NCBI RefSeq assembly: GCF_040939455.1
Contig: NC_134109.1
Span: forward strand, 53,720,001 to 53,784,000
From: Microcebus murinus
Taxonomy: Eukaryota > Chordata > Mammalia > Primates > Cheirogaleidae
Reading direction: 5' to 3'
Length of the DNA stretch: 64,000 nucleotides
The notes beneath the pieces were generated by a model, which did no database searches, had not been told where the DNA came from, and saw only the letters and a list, made by a program, of their open reading frames with translations. The translations under genes and the position numbers were made by a program. Positions 12,539 to 26,945 of this stretch are shown here, piece after piece (position 1 is the stretch's first letter; the number at the start of each line of letters is the position of its first letter).

Positions 12539-12849
12539 ATGATGTTTCCATTGTAATTTACTTATAAATTATATACATCTTTCTTCTATCCTTCTTTATC
12601 CTATTCCCAAAGACTCTAAACTTTTGAAATTGATATATATTTTCCTACCTGTGCAAATTAATGTTACCTGTTTGTAATCTTATATTTAAACATATGGAAA
12701 ATGTAATGGTTTGCTAAAGGGTAAATCAATTAAAGCACATTTATAAAAATAAGTTTTATAAATATATTTATTTAAAAATCCTATTACTGTATACTTAATG
12801 GCATTTACTGTAGACTTAAATGATGGCAAAATTGTCAATCAGCATACAT

Positions 12850-13250
12850 AAATCAATAAATGTGGTTCACCATATAAACAGAAGCAAAAACAAAGATCAT
12901 ATGATCATGTTAATAGATGTAGGAAAAGCATTTGACAAAATTCAGCACCTTGACATGATAAAAAACCCTCAACAAACTAGGCATAGAAGGAACATATTTT
13001 AAAATTATAAAAGTCACACATGACAAACCCACAGCCAAAATTGTACTGAATGGGGAAAAGTTTAAAACATTTCCCCTAAGAACTGGAATAAGACAAGGGT
13101 GCCCACTGTCAGCACTTCTATTCAAAATAGTACTGGAACTCCTAGCCAGAGCAATCATTCAAGACAAAGAAATAAAGGGTATCCAAATAGGGAAAGAAGA
13201 GGTCAAATTATAGCTTTTTACTGACAATATGATATTGTATCTAGAAAACC
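12850..13250 (+). pseudogene. L1 ORF2 reverse-transcriptase fragment, inactive
   Basis: Reverse-transcriptase motif A is visible as IDVGKAFDK (around 12915). After a frameshift, the segment [20 protein letters not shown] (around 13090) matches the next conserved block. The catalytic YADD-type box is changed to FTDN, losing the second aspartate, and a stop precedes it. The reverse transcriptase therefore cannot be functional. Confidence 0.9.
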
Positions 13251-14599
13251 TCAAACTCCACCAAGAGACACCTGGAGATAAATAAATTCAGCAAAGTACA
13301 TAAATCAGTAGGATGTTTATATATCAATAACAGTCAAGCTGAGAGTCAAAGACTCAATACCACTCACAATAGATACAAAGAAAATATATAGTGCTTAATA
13401 TAGTTCCTTAAAAACATATGCTATCTATTTAAAAAAAATAATATATAATACCTAGTAATAGACTTAACCAAGGAGGTGAAAGATCTCTGCAGGAAAACTA
13501 CAAAACACCAAGGAAAGAAATCTCAGAGGACACAAACAAATGGTAAATCATATTATGCTCATGGTTGGTAGAATCAACATTGTTAAAATGTTCATACCAC
13601 CCAAAGTAATTTAGAGATTCAATGCAATCCCCACTGAAATACCAACATCATATTTCGCCTATCTAGAAAAAATGCTTTGTTTGGAACCAGAAAAGAGCCC
13701 CAATAGCCAAAGAAATCTTAAACACAAAGAACAAATCTGGAGGTATCATGTCACCAGGCTACAAACTATACTATAAGACTATAGTAACCAAAATAACATG
13801 GTATTAGTACAAAAATAGAGATATAGACCAATGGAACAGAATATAGAACCCAGATATAAAACCATCTACCCACAGCAATTGATCTTTGACAAAGCAGGCC
13901 ACAGTGCACACTGGGGAAAGAAGCCTATTCAATAAATGGTGCTGGGATAATTGGAAAGCCACATGCATAAGAATGAATAGGACTACTACTATCTTACACC
14001 AGTCAGAAAAATTAATTCAAAATGGATAAAAGTCCTAAAATTAAGGCATAAAATCATAATAATTCTAGAAGACAATGTGGGAAAAACCTTTCTAGATATT
14101 GACCCAGGTAAATAATTTATGACTAAGACCCTGATGGCAATTACAGCAACAACAAAACTAAATAAATAGGATTCGTGTAAACTAAAAAGCTTCTACACCC
14201 CTAAGGAAATAATCAAGAGAGAAAATAGACAACCTACAGAATGGGAGAAGGTATTTGCAGATTATACATCCCATAAAGGACTAATATTCAGAATCTGCAA
14301 AGAACTCAAACAAATAAGAAAAAAACATCATGCAAAAGACATGAACAAAAATTTTTAAGAAGAAGATAGACAAATGGCCAACAAACATGAAAAAATGCTC
14401 AATGTCGCTAATCATCAGGTAGAGGCAAATTAAAACTACATGAGATGCCATCTTATCCCATTTAGAATGGCTTTCATTTAAAAATCCAAAAATAATAGCA
14501 GCTGGCATCTATGCAGAGAGGAAGGAATGCTTTTACACTGTTGGTAAGACTGTAAATTAGTACAACCTCTATGAAAACAATATGGACATTACTTAAAGA

Positions 14600-14934
14600 C
14601 CTAAAAGTACACCTATAATTTGATCCAGCAATCCCACTACTGGGTATATACCCAAAGGAAAATAAGTCATTTTATAAAAATATACCTGCCCTTGTTTGTT
14701 GAGGCATATTTCACAATTGGGAAGATATGCAATCAGCCTAAGAGCCCATCAGTTCATGACTGGATTAATAAAATGTGGTATATGTATACCATGGAGTACT
14801 ATTCAGCCATAAAAAGGGATGAATTAATGTATTTTGCAACGATTTGCATGGAACGAGAGACAATTATCCAAAGTAATGTATTTCAAGAATGGAAAAACAA
14901 ACACCACATGCATTTGCTATTAAATTGGAATTAA
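14600..14934 (+). pseudogene. C-terminal segment of L1 ORF2
   Basis: An open stretch that includes INKMWYMYTMEYYSAIKRDE, the well-known C-terminal signature of L1 ORF2p, and ends at a stop at 14934. The methionine that opens the frame at 14620 is internal to ORF2 and not a real start. It is a relic, not a gene. Confidence 0.9.
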
Positions 14935-15160
14935 CTGATGAGCACATATGTGCACAGAGGGAAGTAAAAATAAATCAAGCAAGGGAGAGGGGGTAAGAGG
15001 AGGGGCAAAAACCTACCTAATGGGTACAATGAAGACTCTTTGGGTGATGGGTATGCTTATAGCCATGACTCAAGCATTATGAAAGTGATCCATGTAACCA
15101 AAATATTTGTACCCCCTTAATATTTTAAAATTCAAAAAAAAAAAAAGAAAAAGAAAAACA

Positions 15161-16135
15161 TAATATATTTTTAAACTTTGGAAAAGCAAACAATTAGATA
15201 CAGCAGAAGGTGAGGGATTGGGAATGAGAGAAAAGACCATTCCAGCTTATTATTAAATATTTCTATTCTTAAAATTGTTTTACAATATATTATTCAATAC
15301 AATATTTACAATAAATGTAAATTGTAAATATTTACAATATTGTAAATACAATATTTACAATATATTAATATTACTGTTGTAATATATATATGACAATAAT
15401 AATAGTAAGGTTAGATATTAATGCAAATCTAAAACAATATTGAATTTTCCTGGTGCAAGACAGGAAAGATATTTCCCTCCCTCACCCCTTTCCTTCAGAC
15501 ATTTATTTTGAAAACTTGTAACTATGAATACTTTCTTTGCCTCTTTGAGATATATGTAAATCTTTTAAAAAATAGGCTTTTTGCCATATTTACAACCCTG
15601 GAATCTTTTTGCCAAGGACCTGAGAACCATTTCTTTGAAATTCAGTCATCAAAGAAGATAATGCTGCTATCTTCAGATTTCCTTGGGAGGTAGGATTCTA
15701 GCTTCATCTGCTGCCTGGCACTAAGTTGCTAATCTATCTATCATCACAAAGATATGAGAAATTTATCTTTCCTTTAGATAAAGGCAACTAGCAAACATAA
15801 GTGGCTGTCCCAATTACCAGGTGAATTTAGGATGAACAAACGTTACTATCAATTTATCTAATTATCTTTTATTTTCAGAACATATATGATGAAATGGATT
15901 GCTTTTTGACTATATAAGAAATGAGAAGTCTTTCTATTTTTGCAATGTCTTTAGCAATTCCCTATGATGTACATTACATGCTGATTTAATGCCTGTTTAA
16001 TACTAAAACTCTTTTATTTGTGAAGAAGTTTTCTGTATTTGGCAGAAGTTTTTGTTTTTAGTTATGTTTCCCCAAGAGAACATTATTAAGAAAGGAAGCT
16101 AAAAAGGATGTGGCAAGTTTTTAGAATGCAAAAAA
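15161..16135. other. unassigned DNA with AT-rich self-complementary tract at 15265-15385
   Basis: The tract 15285-15365 is made of repeated and inverted copies of a TTTACAATATTGTAAA-like motif, including the palindrome ATTGTAAATATTTACAAT. It looks like low-complexity expansion. The rest carries no recognised element. Confidence 0.6.
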
Positions 16136-16137
16136 GC

Positions 16138-16492
16138 ACTGCCCAGTAGAATTTTAATGCTACTCACATTTGTGATTTTTTAATTTTCTAGTAGCCATAT
16201 TAAAAAGTATAAAGAAAAAGATTTTGAAATCTGGTCTGTATTTTACATTTATAGTACTTGTCAAATCAAATGTTAAATTTTCTTTGGAAAATCCTTTATC
16301 TGTATTTGGATTTCTTTAAATGTACAATTGAAAAAGCAGAGTCATATAACCAAGTAGTTCCAAACAGACTTAGTTTTCCAATAATCAATATTCAGGTTTT
16401 AAATTTTAAAAATCACTGCTTCTGTTACAATAGTCACATTCCAAGTACTCAATATCCAATTCTGGAAGGCTAGTGGCTATCGTATTGGACAG
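16138..16492 (+). mobile_element. non-autonomous DNA transposon with inverted termini (MER-type, probably hAT)
   Basis: The left end GCACTGCCCAGTAGAATTTT and the right end GGCTATCGTATTGGACAGTA are imperfect inverted copies of a CACTGTCCAATAG-type terminus. Inside, the segment TTTCTAGTAGCCATATTAAA and the closing GCTAGTGGCTATCG follow a mammal-wide DNA transposon I recall, though I do not assign the exact name. Confidence 0.75.
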
Positions 16493-18929
16493 TATAGGTT
16501 CAGAATTTCAATAAATTGTATCAGCAACAAGAGACAGTATAAACATCAGAGCCCATGACATAGACAATCAGCAGTGCCACAAAACAATAGACAAACAAAA
16601 AGTTCTGGAACGTTTATTGGATACTAATATCATAACTAACACTTTTTGACTGTCAATAAAAAGAGACATAACCAGAATGCTGCAGAGGAGAACACAGAGA
16701 TGCTATGTAGAAGACCTTAAATGAGATTTTGGATCACATATAAAGTGCCCGCTGGCATCTCATGGCACTAATTTGGAAAAATAAGTAGGGTCCCTGAGCA
16801 GAATTCTGAAGATGCCTTAGAGCCAGAGCTTCTATAAAATGTTCTTTTTCTGTCACTTTGTATTCAAAGCAGTATAGTGAATGACATAAAATGGTGAAGT
16901 AACATTTCTTTGAGTGAGACCTAGTAGAAACTGTGGGGGTGTCTAAACCAAGAAAATAATACATGCACATACATTTGATCATTTAAATAAATGTTAACAT
17001 TAATAGTGCTGTAATGAGCTTACCATCTGCTATCTGAAAACAATTATTATCGAGAATATGTTACACTTAAAATGTACAACAATAAAGACTTGGAAGAATG
17101 ATGTAGTTTAAAGGTATAGCAGTTTATAAGTATAAAGCTGTCTGAAGTATAATGAATACACATAATAAACTACTAAGAAATAAATTCACAGTAACTATAT
17201 TCTAATGGCATGAATTCAGAAAATTGGCACACATTAAGCTAAAAAGATTATGTTCAAAAGAGTGATCTAACATCCCCTATTCGTGGAGGAGAAAGACTTA
17301 CTGTCTGGGTCCTGCCAATGTTCAACTTCAACCCACTTAAACAAAAGCCTCAGTCAGACTTTTTTTTCTTATGATCTATGGCCCCAGCTGAAAGCCATTA
17401 AGATAACACACACAGAACAACAGTATGCTGAAGTACATATGTCAAACTGTGGATAATATTCTAGGAGATCGTAGCAGCAGGCACACTGCCTACATCCACT
17501 CAGCACAGAATATATCTCTGGATGATTGAATGTGATCTATATAAAGCCAAATTATAAATATAGCATTTAGATACATGTTTTGTGTTAATTTCTTTAAAAA
17601 ACAATATTTCTTATTCACTTATTCTCAAGCAGCGCTGGAAGATTTGCTTTATTAAAATGAAAGATGGAAAAGACTTAGAAAACAAGGTCCTGGCTCCAGC
17701 AAAGAAAGATAATTCTCAAGATGATGACAGCTGTGTAACAGGCCCAGAGAGAAACCAGTTAAAATTGGAGGAGGGAGTGTTACCAGAAAGATGGCTCCAT
17801 GGGGAAAATAAAATAGATCCCCTCATGTGACAGAAAAAATACTATATACATGTGTATATAAACACACAAATATATACATATACATGCTCATAAACATATA
17901 TAGAGAGAGAGAAAGAAAAGGAGAGATTTCAGTTGTGCTGGTGATTATAAATTTGGGAAGAATGCATGCTAGATATTTCTAATGCATACTATTCTAAAAA
18001 TTTTTAAATGAATCTCATACAAAAATTTTAAGAGTGGTTATAAAATGTTTTAATGCAGCAAAATAAAACTAATTCAGTGTTTATATATATATCATTCTCT
18101 CATATACAAATATGTGTATATATGTGCTTATACATGATACACATGCTATGCACATATATGTGTGTGTAGATATATATATTTTTGGCAAACTACTTGTCCA
18201 ATTAAAGAGGACAGATTCTTAATGATCCTAATCCAAAACTTACATTGTTATATAAAGTGAAGAGAACTCAGAGTATTTATTCCAGAATTTTAAGGAGTCA
18301 CTGAGAATAATTTACCATGTAAATGATATTCCATGGCACTTTGAATAAGTATAGTCTATTAAATTGAGATGTAAAGATAGGTCAAGAAGACTGAGAAAAG
18401 TCTTACCACATATACAAAATAGAATAGTTAAAAATATTTAAAAAAAATACAAAACAAAAATCTTCCAAAGCAAATAATCATAATTAGTATTATGCTATCA
18501 GTTTATTTAGTCCTATGTAATTAATCTTGTTTGGAATCCAATTTCATGAAGTTATAAATCCTAATTGAATAAGAACCTGGAAATCTTGAATCAGTACTCT
18601 AATACAGTCTGAGAGTTATCTAAGTAGTGGTACTCTCACTCCAAGGCTTATATCCAAGAGTCAAATTTTTGAAGCATCAATGGTTAAAAATACCTGGTAC
18701 AGTCCCTCTGAAACTGTCTTCCTTTGTTGAAGATGTAATTTTTAGCTGACAGCTTATAGCAGAGCTTTTAGGCTAGCATGAGAAAAAAAAAATCAGAAAC
18801 CAACTGCTAATGATAAGACAATAATTCTGATTAATTCCTTACAGTAATCAGTAACAACAAATGGAGAAATGTAAAATAATCTTTTGGGATATATTTCATG
18901 AGCATTCAATCAATATTTATCTTGAGGGT
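16493..18929. other. unassigned DNA with AT/TG-rich simple tracts at 17840-17930 and 18070-18180
   Basis: No gene recognised. An 82-codon frame at 17582-17830 encodes an acidic stretch (KKDNSQDDDSCVTGPERN) in locally less AT-rich sequence; I do not recognise it and treat it as an old unclassified repeat or chance frame. TATATG/TACATA and GAGA tracts lie at 17840-17920 and 18070-18180. Confidence 0.45.
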
Positions 18930-19260
18930 AAGAGTATATGGTGGCTCACTCCTGTAATCCTAGCACTCTGGGAGGCTGAGGCGGGAGGATTGCTCGAGGT
19001 CAGGAGTTCAAAACCAGCTTGGGCAAGAGCAAGACCCCGTCTCTACTATCAATAGAAATAAATTAATTGGCCAATTAATATATATATAGAAAAAATTAGC
19101 CGGGCATGGTGGTGCATGCCTGTAGTCAAAGCTACTCGGGAGGCTGAGGTAGCAGGATTGCTTGAGCCCAGGAGTTTGAGGTTGCTGTGAGCTAGGTTGA
19201 TACCACGGCACTCACCCTAGCCTGGGCATTAAAGCAAGACTCTGTCTCAAAAAAAAGAAA
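18930..19260 (+). mobile_element. Alu SINE, lemur-type, sense
   Basis: Both monomers are present, from GGTGGCTCACTCCTGTAATC to the A-rich tail after ACTCTGTCTC. The first bases are diverged. The linker holds the full palindrome TTAATTGGCCAATTAA at 19063-19078. Its tail runs directly into the first flanking repeat of the next L1 block. Confidence 0.97.
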
Positions 19261-20652
19261 AAAGACAGCAAGATGATATGTCATTGTGTGTTTTTTTTAT
19301 TTGTATGAATTTTAGGGATATGAGTGTAGTTTTGTTACATGGATGTGTCGTGTAGTGGTGAAGTCTGGGCTTTCAGTGTAACCATCACCTGAATAATTTG
19401 CATTTCCTGATGATTAGTAACGTTGAGCACTTTTTCATATATCCGTTGGCCATTTTTATGTCTTCTTTTGAGAAATATTTATTCAAGTATTTTGACTATT
19501 TTTAATTGGATTATTTAGGTTTTTTTGATTTTGGATTGTTTGAGTTACTTATATATTCTGGATATTAACCCCTTGTTAAATGCATAGTCTGTAAATACTT
19601 TCTATCTGTAGATTTTCTCTTCATTCTATTGTTTTCTTTGCTGTGCAGAAGCTTTTTAGTTTGATAAAATCCTACTTGTCTATTTTTGCTTCTTTTCCCT
19701 GTGCTTTTGAGGTCTTATTCAAAAAAATCTTTGCCCAGTCCAATTTCATGCAGTGTTTCCCCTATGTAGATATTACTGCACCCAAATTAGAATGGGTATT
19801 ATCAAAAAGGCAAAAAATAACATATGCTAGCAAGGATGCAGAGAAAAGGGAACTCTTACACATTGTTGGTAGAAGTGTATTATAAATTGGTATAGCCATT
19901 AAGGAAAACACTATGGAGGTTTTTCAAAAATTAAAAATAGTACTATCATATGATGCAGCAATCCCATTACTTGGTATATATCCAAAGGAAATGATATCAG
20001 TATGTCAAAGAGGTATCTTTGCATCCATGTTAGTTGCAGCACTATTCATAATGGCTAAGATATGGAATTGACCTAAATACTAATCTAATGATAAATGAAT
20101 AAAGAAATATGGTATATATGTTCAACCAAATATTATTCAACCATAAAACACTATGAAATTTTATCATTTGCAGCAATGTGTATAAACCTGGAAAACATTA
20201 TGGTAAGTGAAACAAGCCAGGCAGATGAAGACAAGCATTGCATGATCTCACTAATATGTGGATTCTAAAACAGCTGATTTTATATAAGTAGAGAGTAGAA
20301 TAGTGGTTACCAGAGGATGGGAAGAAGAGGGAGGAGGGGGCATGTGGAGAGATTGGTCAATGGGTACAAAGTGACAGTTAGACAGGGAGAATAAGTCTTT
20401 GAGTTCTGTTACATGGTAGAGTGACCATAGCAAATAACAATGTAGTGTATATTTCAAGATAAAGGGAAGAGAAGATTGAATGTTGTCACCACAAAGACAT
20501 GATATATGTTTAAAGTGATGGATGTGGTAATTGCCCCAATTTGATCATTATGTGCACATGCACTGAAGCACTAAAGCATTGCATCGAACCCATAAATATA
20601 TACAATTATTATATGTCAATTATAAATAAAATATTTTTAAAAGACAGCAAGA
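19261..20652 (+). mobile_element. L1 block: antisense L1 part joined to sense L1 3' end
   Basis: From about 19290 to 19770 the sequence is antisense L1 (3' UTR-like start, then ORF2, e.g. TTTGCTGTGCAGAAGCTTTT). From about 19771 it switches to sense L1 ORF2 and an L1MA-like 3' UTR ending in AATATTTTTAAAA. The whole block is bounded by the 13-bp repeat AAAGACAGCAAGA at 19261-19273 and 20640-20652. This fits one insertion with 5' inversion, but the antisense part begins with 3' UTR-like sequence, so two nested insertions are also possible. Confidence 0.75.
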
Positions 20653-20954
20653 GCACTGATGTCTCTTCAGAGACCCCTAGTCCATCTTATAATAAATGTA
20701 TATTAATTTTTACTTGTCTTATTAACCTAGGCAAAGCTGAGGTTCTTTTTTTGCTTTTACACCTCTTTCCATACAGCTTTAACAATATCTTGAGCATAGA
20801 TACGAATATAAAATATAACAAACTACTATTTAAAAATAATTTTAACTGTATAGATAAATACTAACAGAAATAAATAACATAATAATTTGTAGCCACTAAA
20901 AATGAGGCTTGAGAGGTAGACAGTAATGGGCAAAGAAATAGCTGTTTTCAGTTT

Positions 20955-22035
20955 AAGATTTAGTAAAATTTTAATTTGATCAGATCTATTTATTTATTTT
21001 TGTTGTTACTGTGATTGCCTTTGGGATCTCCTTCATAAATTCTTTCCAATGCCAATGTCTGCAAGGATTTTTCCAACATTTTCTTCTAGATTTCTTATAG
21101 TTTCATGCCTTAGGTTTAAGTCTGTTATCCACTGTGAGAGGTGAGAAGTGTGGATCCTGTTTCAGTCTTCTACATGTGGCTATCCAATTTTCCCAGCATC
21201 ATTTATTGAAAAGGATTCTTTTCCCTGGTGTATGTTTTTGTCTGCTTGTCAAGGATCAGATGGCTATATAAGGATTGTTTTATATCTGGGTTCTCAGTTC
21301 TGTTCCATCCGTCTATGTACTTGTGCCAGAAAGCTTCTGCAGAGCCAAAGAAACTGTCACAAGAGCAAACAGGCAACCTACAGAATGAGAGAAATATTTG
21401 CATGCTACACATCCAATAAAGGGCTGATAACTAGAATCTATATGGAAAGCTATATGGAGACACCTCAAATAGCTACAAGTAGAACTACCATTTGATCCAG
21501 CAATCCCATTACTGAGTATGTACTCAAAGGAAAAAAGAGACATTCTATAAGAAAGACATCTATATTAAAAAGTTTATAGCAGCACAATTCACAATTGCAA
21601 AGATGTGGAAACAAGCCACATATTCATCAGTACATGAATGGATTAATAAAATGTGGTATATGTATATCATGGAGTTCTACTAAGCCACAAAAAACAATGG
21701 TGAGCTAGCACGTCTTGTATTATTCTGGACAGAACTGGAGACCATTCTACCAAGTATCACAAGAATGGAAAAACAAACACCACATGTACTCACTATCAAA
21801 TTGGTATTACTTGATCAATACTTATGTGCACATATGGTAGTAACATTCATCAGGTGTCATGCAGGTGGGAGAGGGAGGAGGAGATGGGTATATTCATACC
21901 TAATAGGTATGGTGCACATGCTTGAAGCTGTGACTTGGGTGGGACAAAGGCAATATATGTAACTTAAACATTTGTACCCCTGTAATATGTTGAAATTAAA
22001 AAAAACAATAAAAGAATAAAAGATTTGGTAAAATT
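20955..22035 (+). mobile_element. strepsirrhine L1 with 5' inversion and target-site duplication
   Basis: The segment 20971 to about 21327 is antisense ORF2 sequence. It joins directly to sense ORF2 (AAAGCTTCTGCAGAGCCAAA) running through the C-terminus, 3' UTR and poly(A) at about 22018. The block is flanked by AAGATTTAGTAAAATT (20955-20970) and AAGATTTGGTAAAATT (22020-22035), one mismatch in 16. This is the product expected of twin-primed reverse transcription. There is also an internal deletion in the sense part near 21440. Confidence 0.92.
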
Positions 22036-23177
22036 CAACTACTTAACTTTTGTTTATAATTACTTTGATTTTTAACATTAAAAGTATACGAATGAAAAAT
22101 GCAGAAACAAGAGCAATGATTAGAATCACTTTTTTGGAGAAGTTTAATTATGAAAACAAAAGACAAAAATATGAAGCTGGAGGAACATAGTGTGAAAATA
22201 TTTTTTCATGTTTTTTTAAGACAGAAGATGTTACACCTTGATTTTGATAAGATAAAAATAGCACTGTATATTAGTCTGTTAAAGCTTCTGCATACATTAT
22301 TAAAAGAGAAAATTAAGTGATAAAGATGGAGAAAAAGGAACATGGTGGGGGCAAAGTTTTATGTATAGGGAAGGAGGAAAGATTCAGTGTACAAGTTGGA
22401 TTGGTTTTAGGAGCTGCAAAAATTCATGTTTGTTGTACGAGGAAAGGGAAATTTTATGAGATCAAATTTATATAGAGTTTGGGAGGAAATATTATGTTTT
22501 CTTCTGATGGTGGTAATTTATCTTCAAGTCAAAAATATGGTCATTAAAGAGAGGGAGAATAGTAAAATAGGTATTGAAGCTGGGTGTTGGAGAGAGACAA
22601 ACAGATATGTAAAATAACTGTTAGACAACGGGAGAGTTTTTCATTAAATTGACCATTGAAATATAAGGGAATTTTCTGGTAGTTGAGAGCCTGTTTAATA
22701 TTTTTGGTCAGAAATTTAGAGTAAGAAAATTTTTATTTGGTACATGGAATGCAGAAAAAGAGAATACTTGATTTTAAGCAGAGCTGAGTATTTTCTAGAT
22801 AAGTAAGATAGAGTGAGAAAAAGGTAGTCAGCAGAGGGTTTACGCTCAAGGAAGTGATGTGAGGGGCATAGATGGGTTAAATAATTGTTTAGAAGGTAGA
22901 GTAAATATGATATTATGGTAAGTAAGAGGAAAATATAGAAAATCATGATCAAATTATGGTTTTAAATTTATCTCCATCTTCTGTTTCAGTTTCAAAGTCA
23001 TGTTTTGGTCCCCTTCAAACAGCGAGTAATAAATCTTTACTAACTTTACCTAAAAGTAATTAATCCAATACTTAAAGCTGAGTATACAATATATGTCACC
23101 AAGTTGATATAATTGAGAATTTTACAATAAATGACATAGTTTCTGAATAAAGAGAAGGGAGAGAAAGAGTGCCAAAG
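22036..23177. other. unassigned AT-rich DNA
   Basis: No gene and no repeat family recognised. Short frames at 22426-22617 and 22716-22952 (minus) have no domains. Confidence 0.45.
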
Positions 23178-23191
23178 ACAGAGGGAGAAGA

Positions 23192-25013
<1,822 letters not shown>

Positions 25014-25025
25014 ACCAGTATTATG

Positions 25026-25366
25026 CTTTTTTTAGGTTTTTTTTTGATACAGGGTCTCACTTTGTTGCCCAGGCTAGAATGAGTGCCATGGTATCAGCCT
25101 AGCTCATAGCAACCTCAAACTCCTGGGCTCAAGCAATCCTTCTGCCTCAGCCTCCTGAGTAGCTAAGATTACAGGCATTTGCCACCATGCTGGACTAATT
25201 TTTTGTGTATATATTAGTTGGCCAATTAATTTCTTTCTATTTATAGTAGAGATGGGGTCTCGCTCTTGCTCAGGCTGGTTTCGAACTCCTGACCTCAAAC
25301 TATCCACCCGCCTCAGCCTTCCAGAGTGCTAGGATTGTAGGCGTGAGCCACCACACCCAGACAACG
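25026..25366 (-). mobile_element. Alu SINE, lemur-type, antisense, with target-site duplication
   Basis: Reverse-oriented dimeric Alu with T-rich start and TTGGCCAATTAATTTCT in the linker. It is flanked by the exact 12-bp repeat ACCAGTATTATG at 25014-25025 and 25367-25378. Confidence 0.97.
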
Positions 25367-25830
25367 ACCAGTATTATGAAAGAAATGATCAATGTTAAGG
25401 GCTTTTAAAAACTCTAAAACAATTATTATTTAGAATGTGAATATTTATTTTAGAATATATAAATTTAATGTTTACAAATTTAGATAAAGAAACTAAAACA
25501 AACAATTTTTAAAGATTTGCTGAAAATTATGATTTTAAGAAATATTTAAAATCAGGAAAATGATGTGATGAACTATAAAAAGGAGAAAAAGTAGATATGA
25601 TTATAAATTGCTGTATATACTAAAATAGTAGAAATGAAAATATCTGAGAAATTTAGTTAAAGATAATTTTATTTATTTGTTTGTATTTTCTTCTATTTTA
25701 TAAATTTTCTGTAGCTCCAATTAATTGTTTTTATAGTTGGAAAAAGAAAAGATGAAAGACTAGATCCAGAATTTACATCTCTGACAAATAATATTTTTGC
25801 AATATAAAATACTTTTAAGAATGATCATTA

Positions 25831-25937
25831 AAGTACCAGATATGTACTATAAAATTATTAAATGTTCATTTTACAGACAAGTCTTGTGGTTAAATAGCTA
25901 CTCTAAGGTAATCCTTGATTTTGGATGTCAAACTATT
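25831..25937 (-). repeat. source copy of a 107-bp local direct duplication (MIR-like)
   Basis: This stretch is repeated at 26946-27052 with about 13 differences by hand alignment (roughly 88 percent identity). Its centre (ATTTTACAGACAAG, GGTTAAATAGCTACTCTAAGGTAAT) resembles the antisense core of MIR. The identity between the two copies is higher than I would expect of unrelated MIRs. Confidence 0.8.
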
Positions 25938-25974
25938 AGCTTCATTACTAATAAATCTTTTAAAAATTGACAAA

Positions 25975-26430
25975 TGATAATTGCAAGTATTTATAGAGTG
26001 TACAGTGATGTTTTGATACATAAAATGTATGCTGACCAGATCAAGGTAATTAGTATATCCATCCCCTCAAATTTTGTTATTTCTTTTGCTGGGAACATTA
26101 AATATCCTCTCTTCTGGCTGTTTGAAAATATTATTGTTATCTATAGTCATCCTATAATGCTATAAAACACTGGAATTTATTCTTCCTATCTACCTTTAAT
26201 TTTGTGTTCTTTAATAAATCTTTCTTTATCCCCCTCCCTGCTGCCCTTCCAAGCTTCTAGTAACCGTTGTAACTTTTACTTTTATGAAATAAACATTTTT
26301 TTGCTTCTGCATGAGTAAGAACATGCAGGAATTAACTTTCTGCTCCTGGCTTATTTTCCTTAACATAAGGCCCTCCAGTTCCATGCATGTTGCCATAAAT
26401 GGCAGGATTTCATTCTTTTTGGTATCTATG
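25975..26430 (-). mobile_element. antisense old L1 (L1MA-like) 3' UTR
   Basis: Antisense landmarks include GTTTTGATACATAAAATGTA, CCATCCCCTCAAATTTTGTT, GGGAACATTAAATATCCTCTC and ACATAAGGCCCTCCAGTTCC, in the order of an L1MA-type 3' end on the minus strand. Confidence 0.85.
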
Positions 26431-26594
26431 GGAGGAGAGTGAAACTAGACTCTCACCTTTTGACCTATCAACTCAAAAGATATTAAAGACTTAAATGTAA
26501 GACCTGAAACTATAAAACTACTAGAAGAAAACATAGTGAAAATGCTTCAGGATATTGGTCTGGGAAAATATATTATAAATAAGACCTCAAAAAG

Positions 26595-26771
26595 AATTTA
26601 CACTTACAAAATAGGGTGATGAGCACTACCTGAGAGTAGGACATCCTTGATGTTTTGGTAAGGCGGGGGGGGTGGTGTGGGCCTGGGGAGGAATGGCAGG
26701 GGCAATATATGTAACCCTAACAATATTTGTACCCCCATAATATGAAAAAATAAAAAATTAGAAAAAAAAAG
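26595..26771 (+). mobile_element. short strepsirrhine L1 3' UTR insertion nested in an older L1
   Basis: About 177 bp of L1 3' UTR with a G-rich tract (26664-26702), the tail ATTTGTACCCCCATAATATG and an A-rich end. Flanking repeats are AAGACCTCAAAAAG (26581-26594) and AAGACCTAAAAAG (26772-26784). Joining the host across the insertion restores a continuous L1 sequence, which supports insertion. Confidence 0.9.
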
Positions 26772-26945
26772 AAGACCTAAAAAGCACAGGCAACAAAAGC
26801 AAAAATAGACAAATGGGATTATATCAAACTAAAAACCTTCTGCATAGCAAACAAAACAAGTAACAGAATGAAAAGATAACCTGAACAATGCAAGAAAATA
26901 TTTGCAAACTCTTCATCCAACAGGGAATTAATAACAAGAATATTC

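Larger units (their letters stand above)
12825..15160 (+). mobile_element. 5'-truncated strepsirrhine L1 with decayed ORF2, 3' UTR and poly(A)
   Basis: The sequence follows L1 ORF2 from just upstream of reverse-transcriptase motif A through the C-terminus. The 3' UTR starts after 14934 and ends at 15110-15135 with the TTTGTACCCCCTTAATATTT tail and an A-rich tract. Start codon, ORF1, 5' UTR and the endonuclease domain are missing, as expected for 5' truncation. Stops and frameshifts make it inactive. I could not find a convincing target-site duplication. Confidence 0.95.

Noticed and set aside
14620..14934. A 104-codon open frame that looks like a gene
   Set aside because: It is the C-terminal part of L1 ORF2, with the KMWYMYTMEYYSAIKRDE signature, lying inside a truncated L1.
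17582..17830. An 82-codon frame with an acidic patch as a possible exon
   Set aside because: No flanking splice signals of quality, no known domain, and only one frame; could be an old unclassified repeat.
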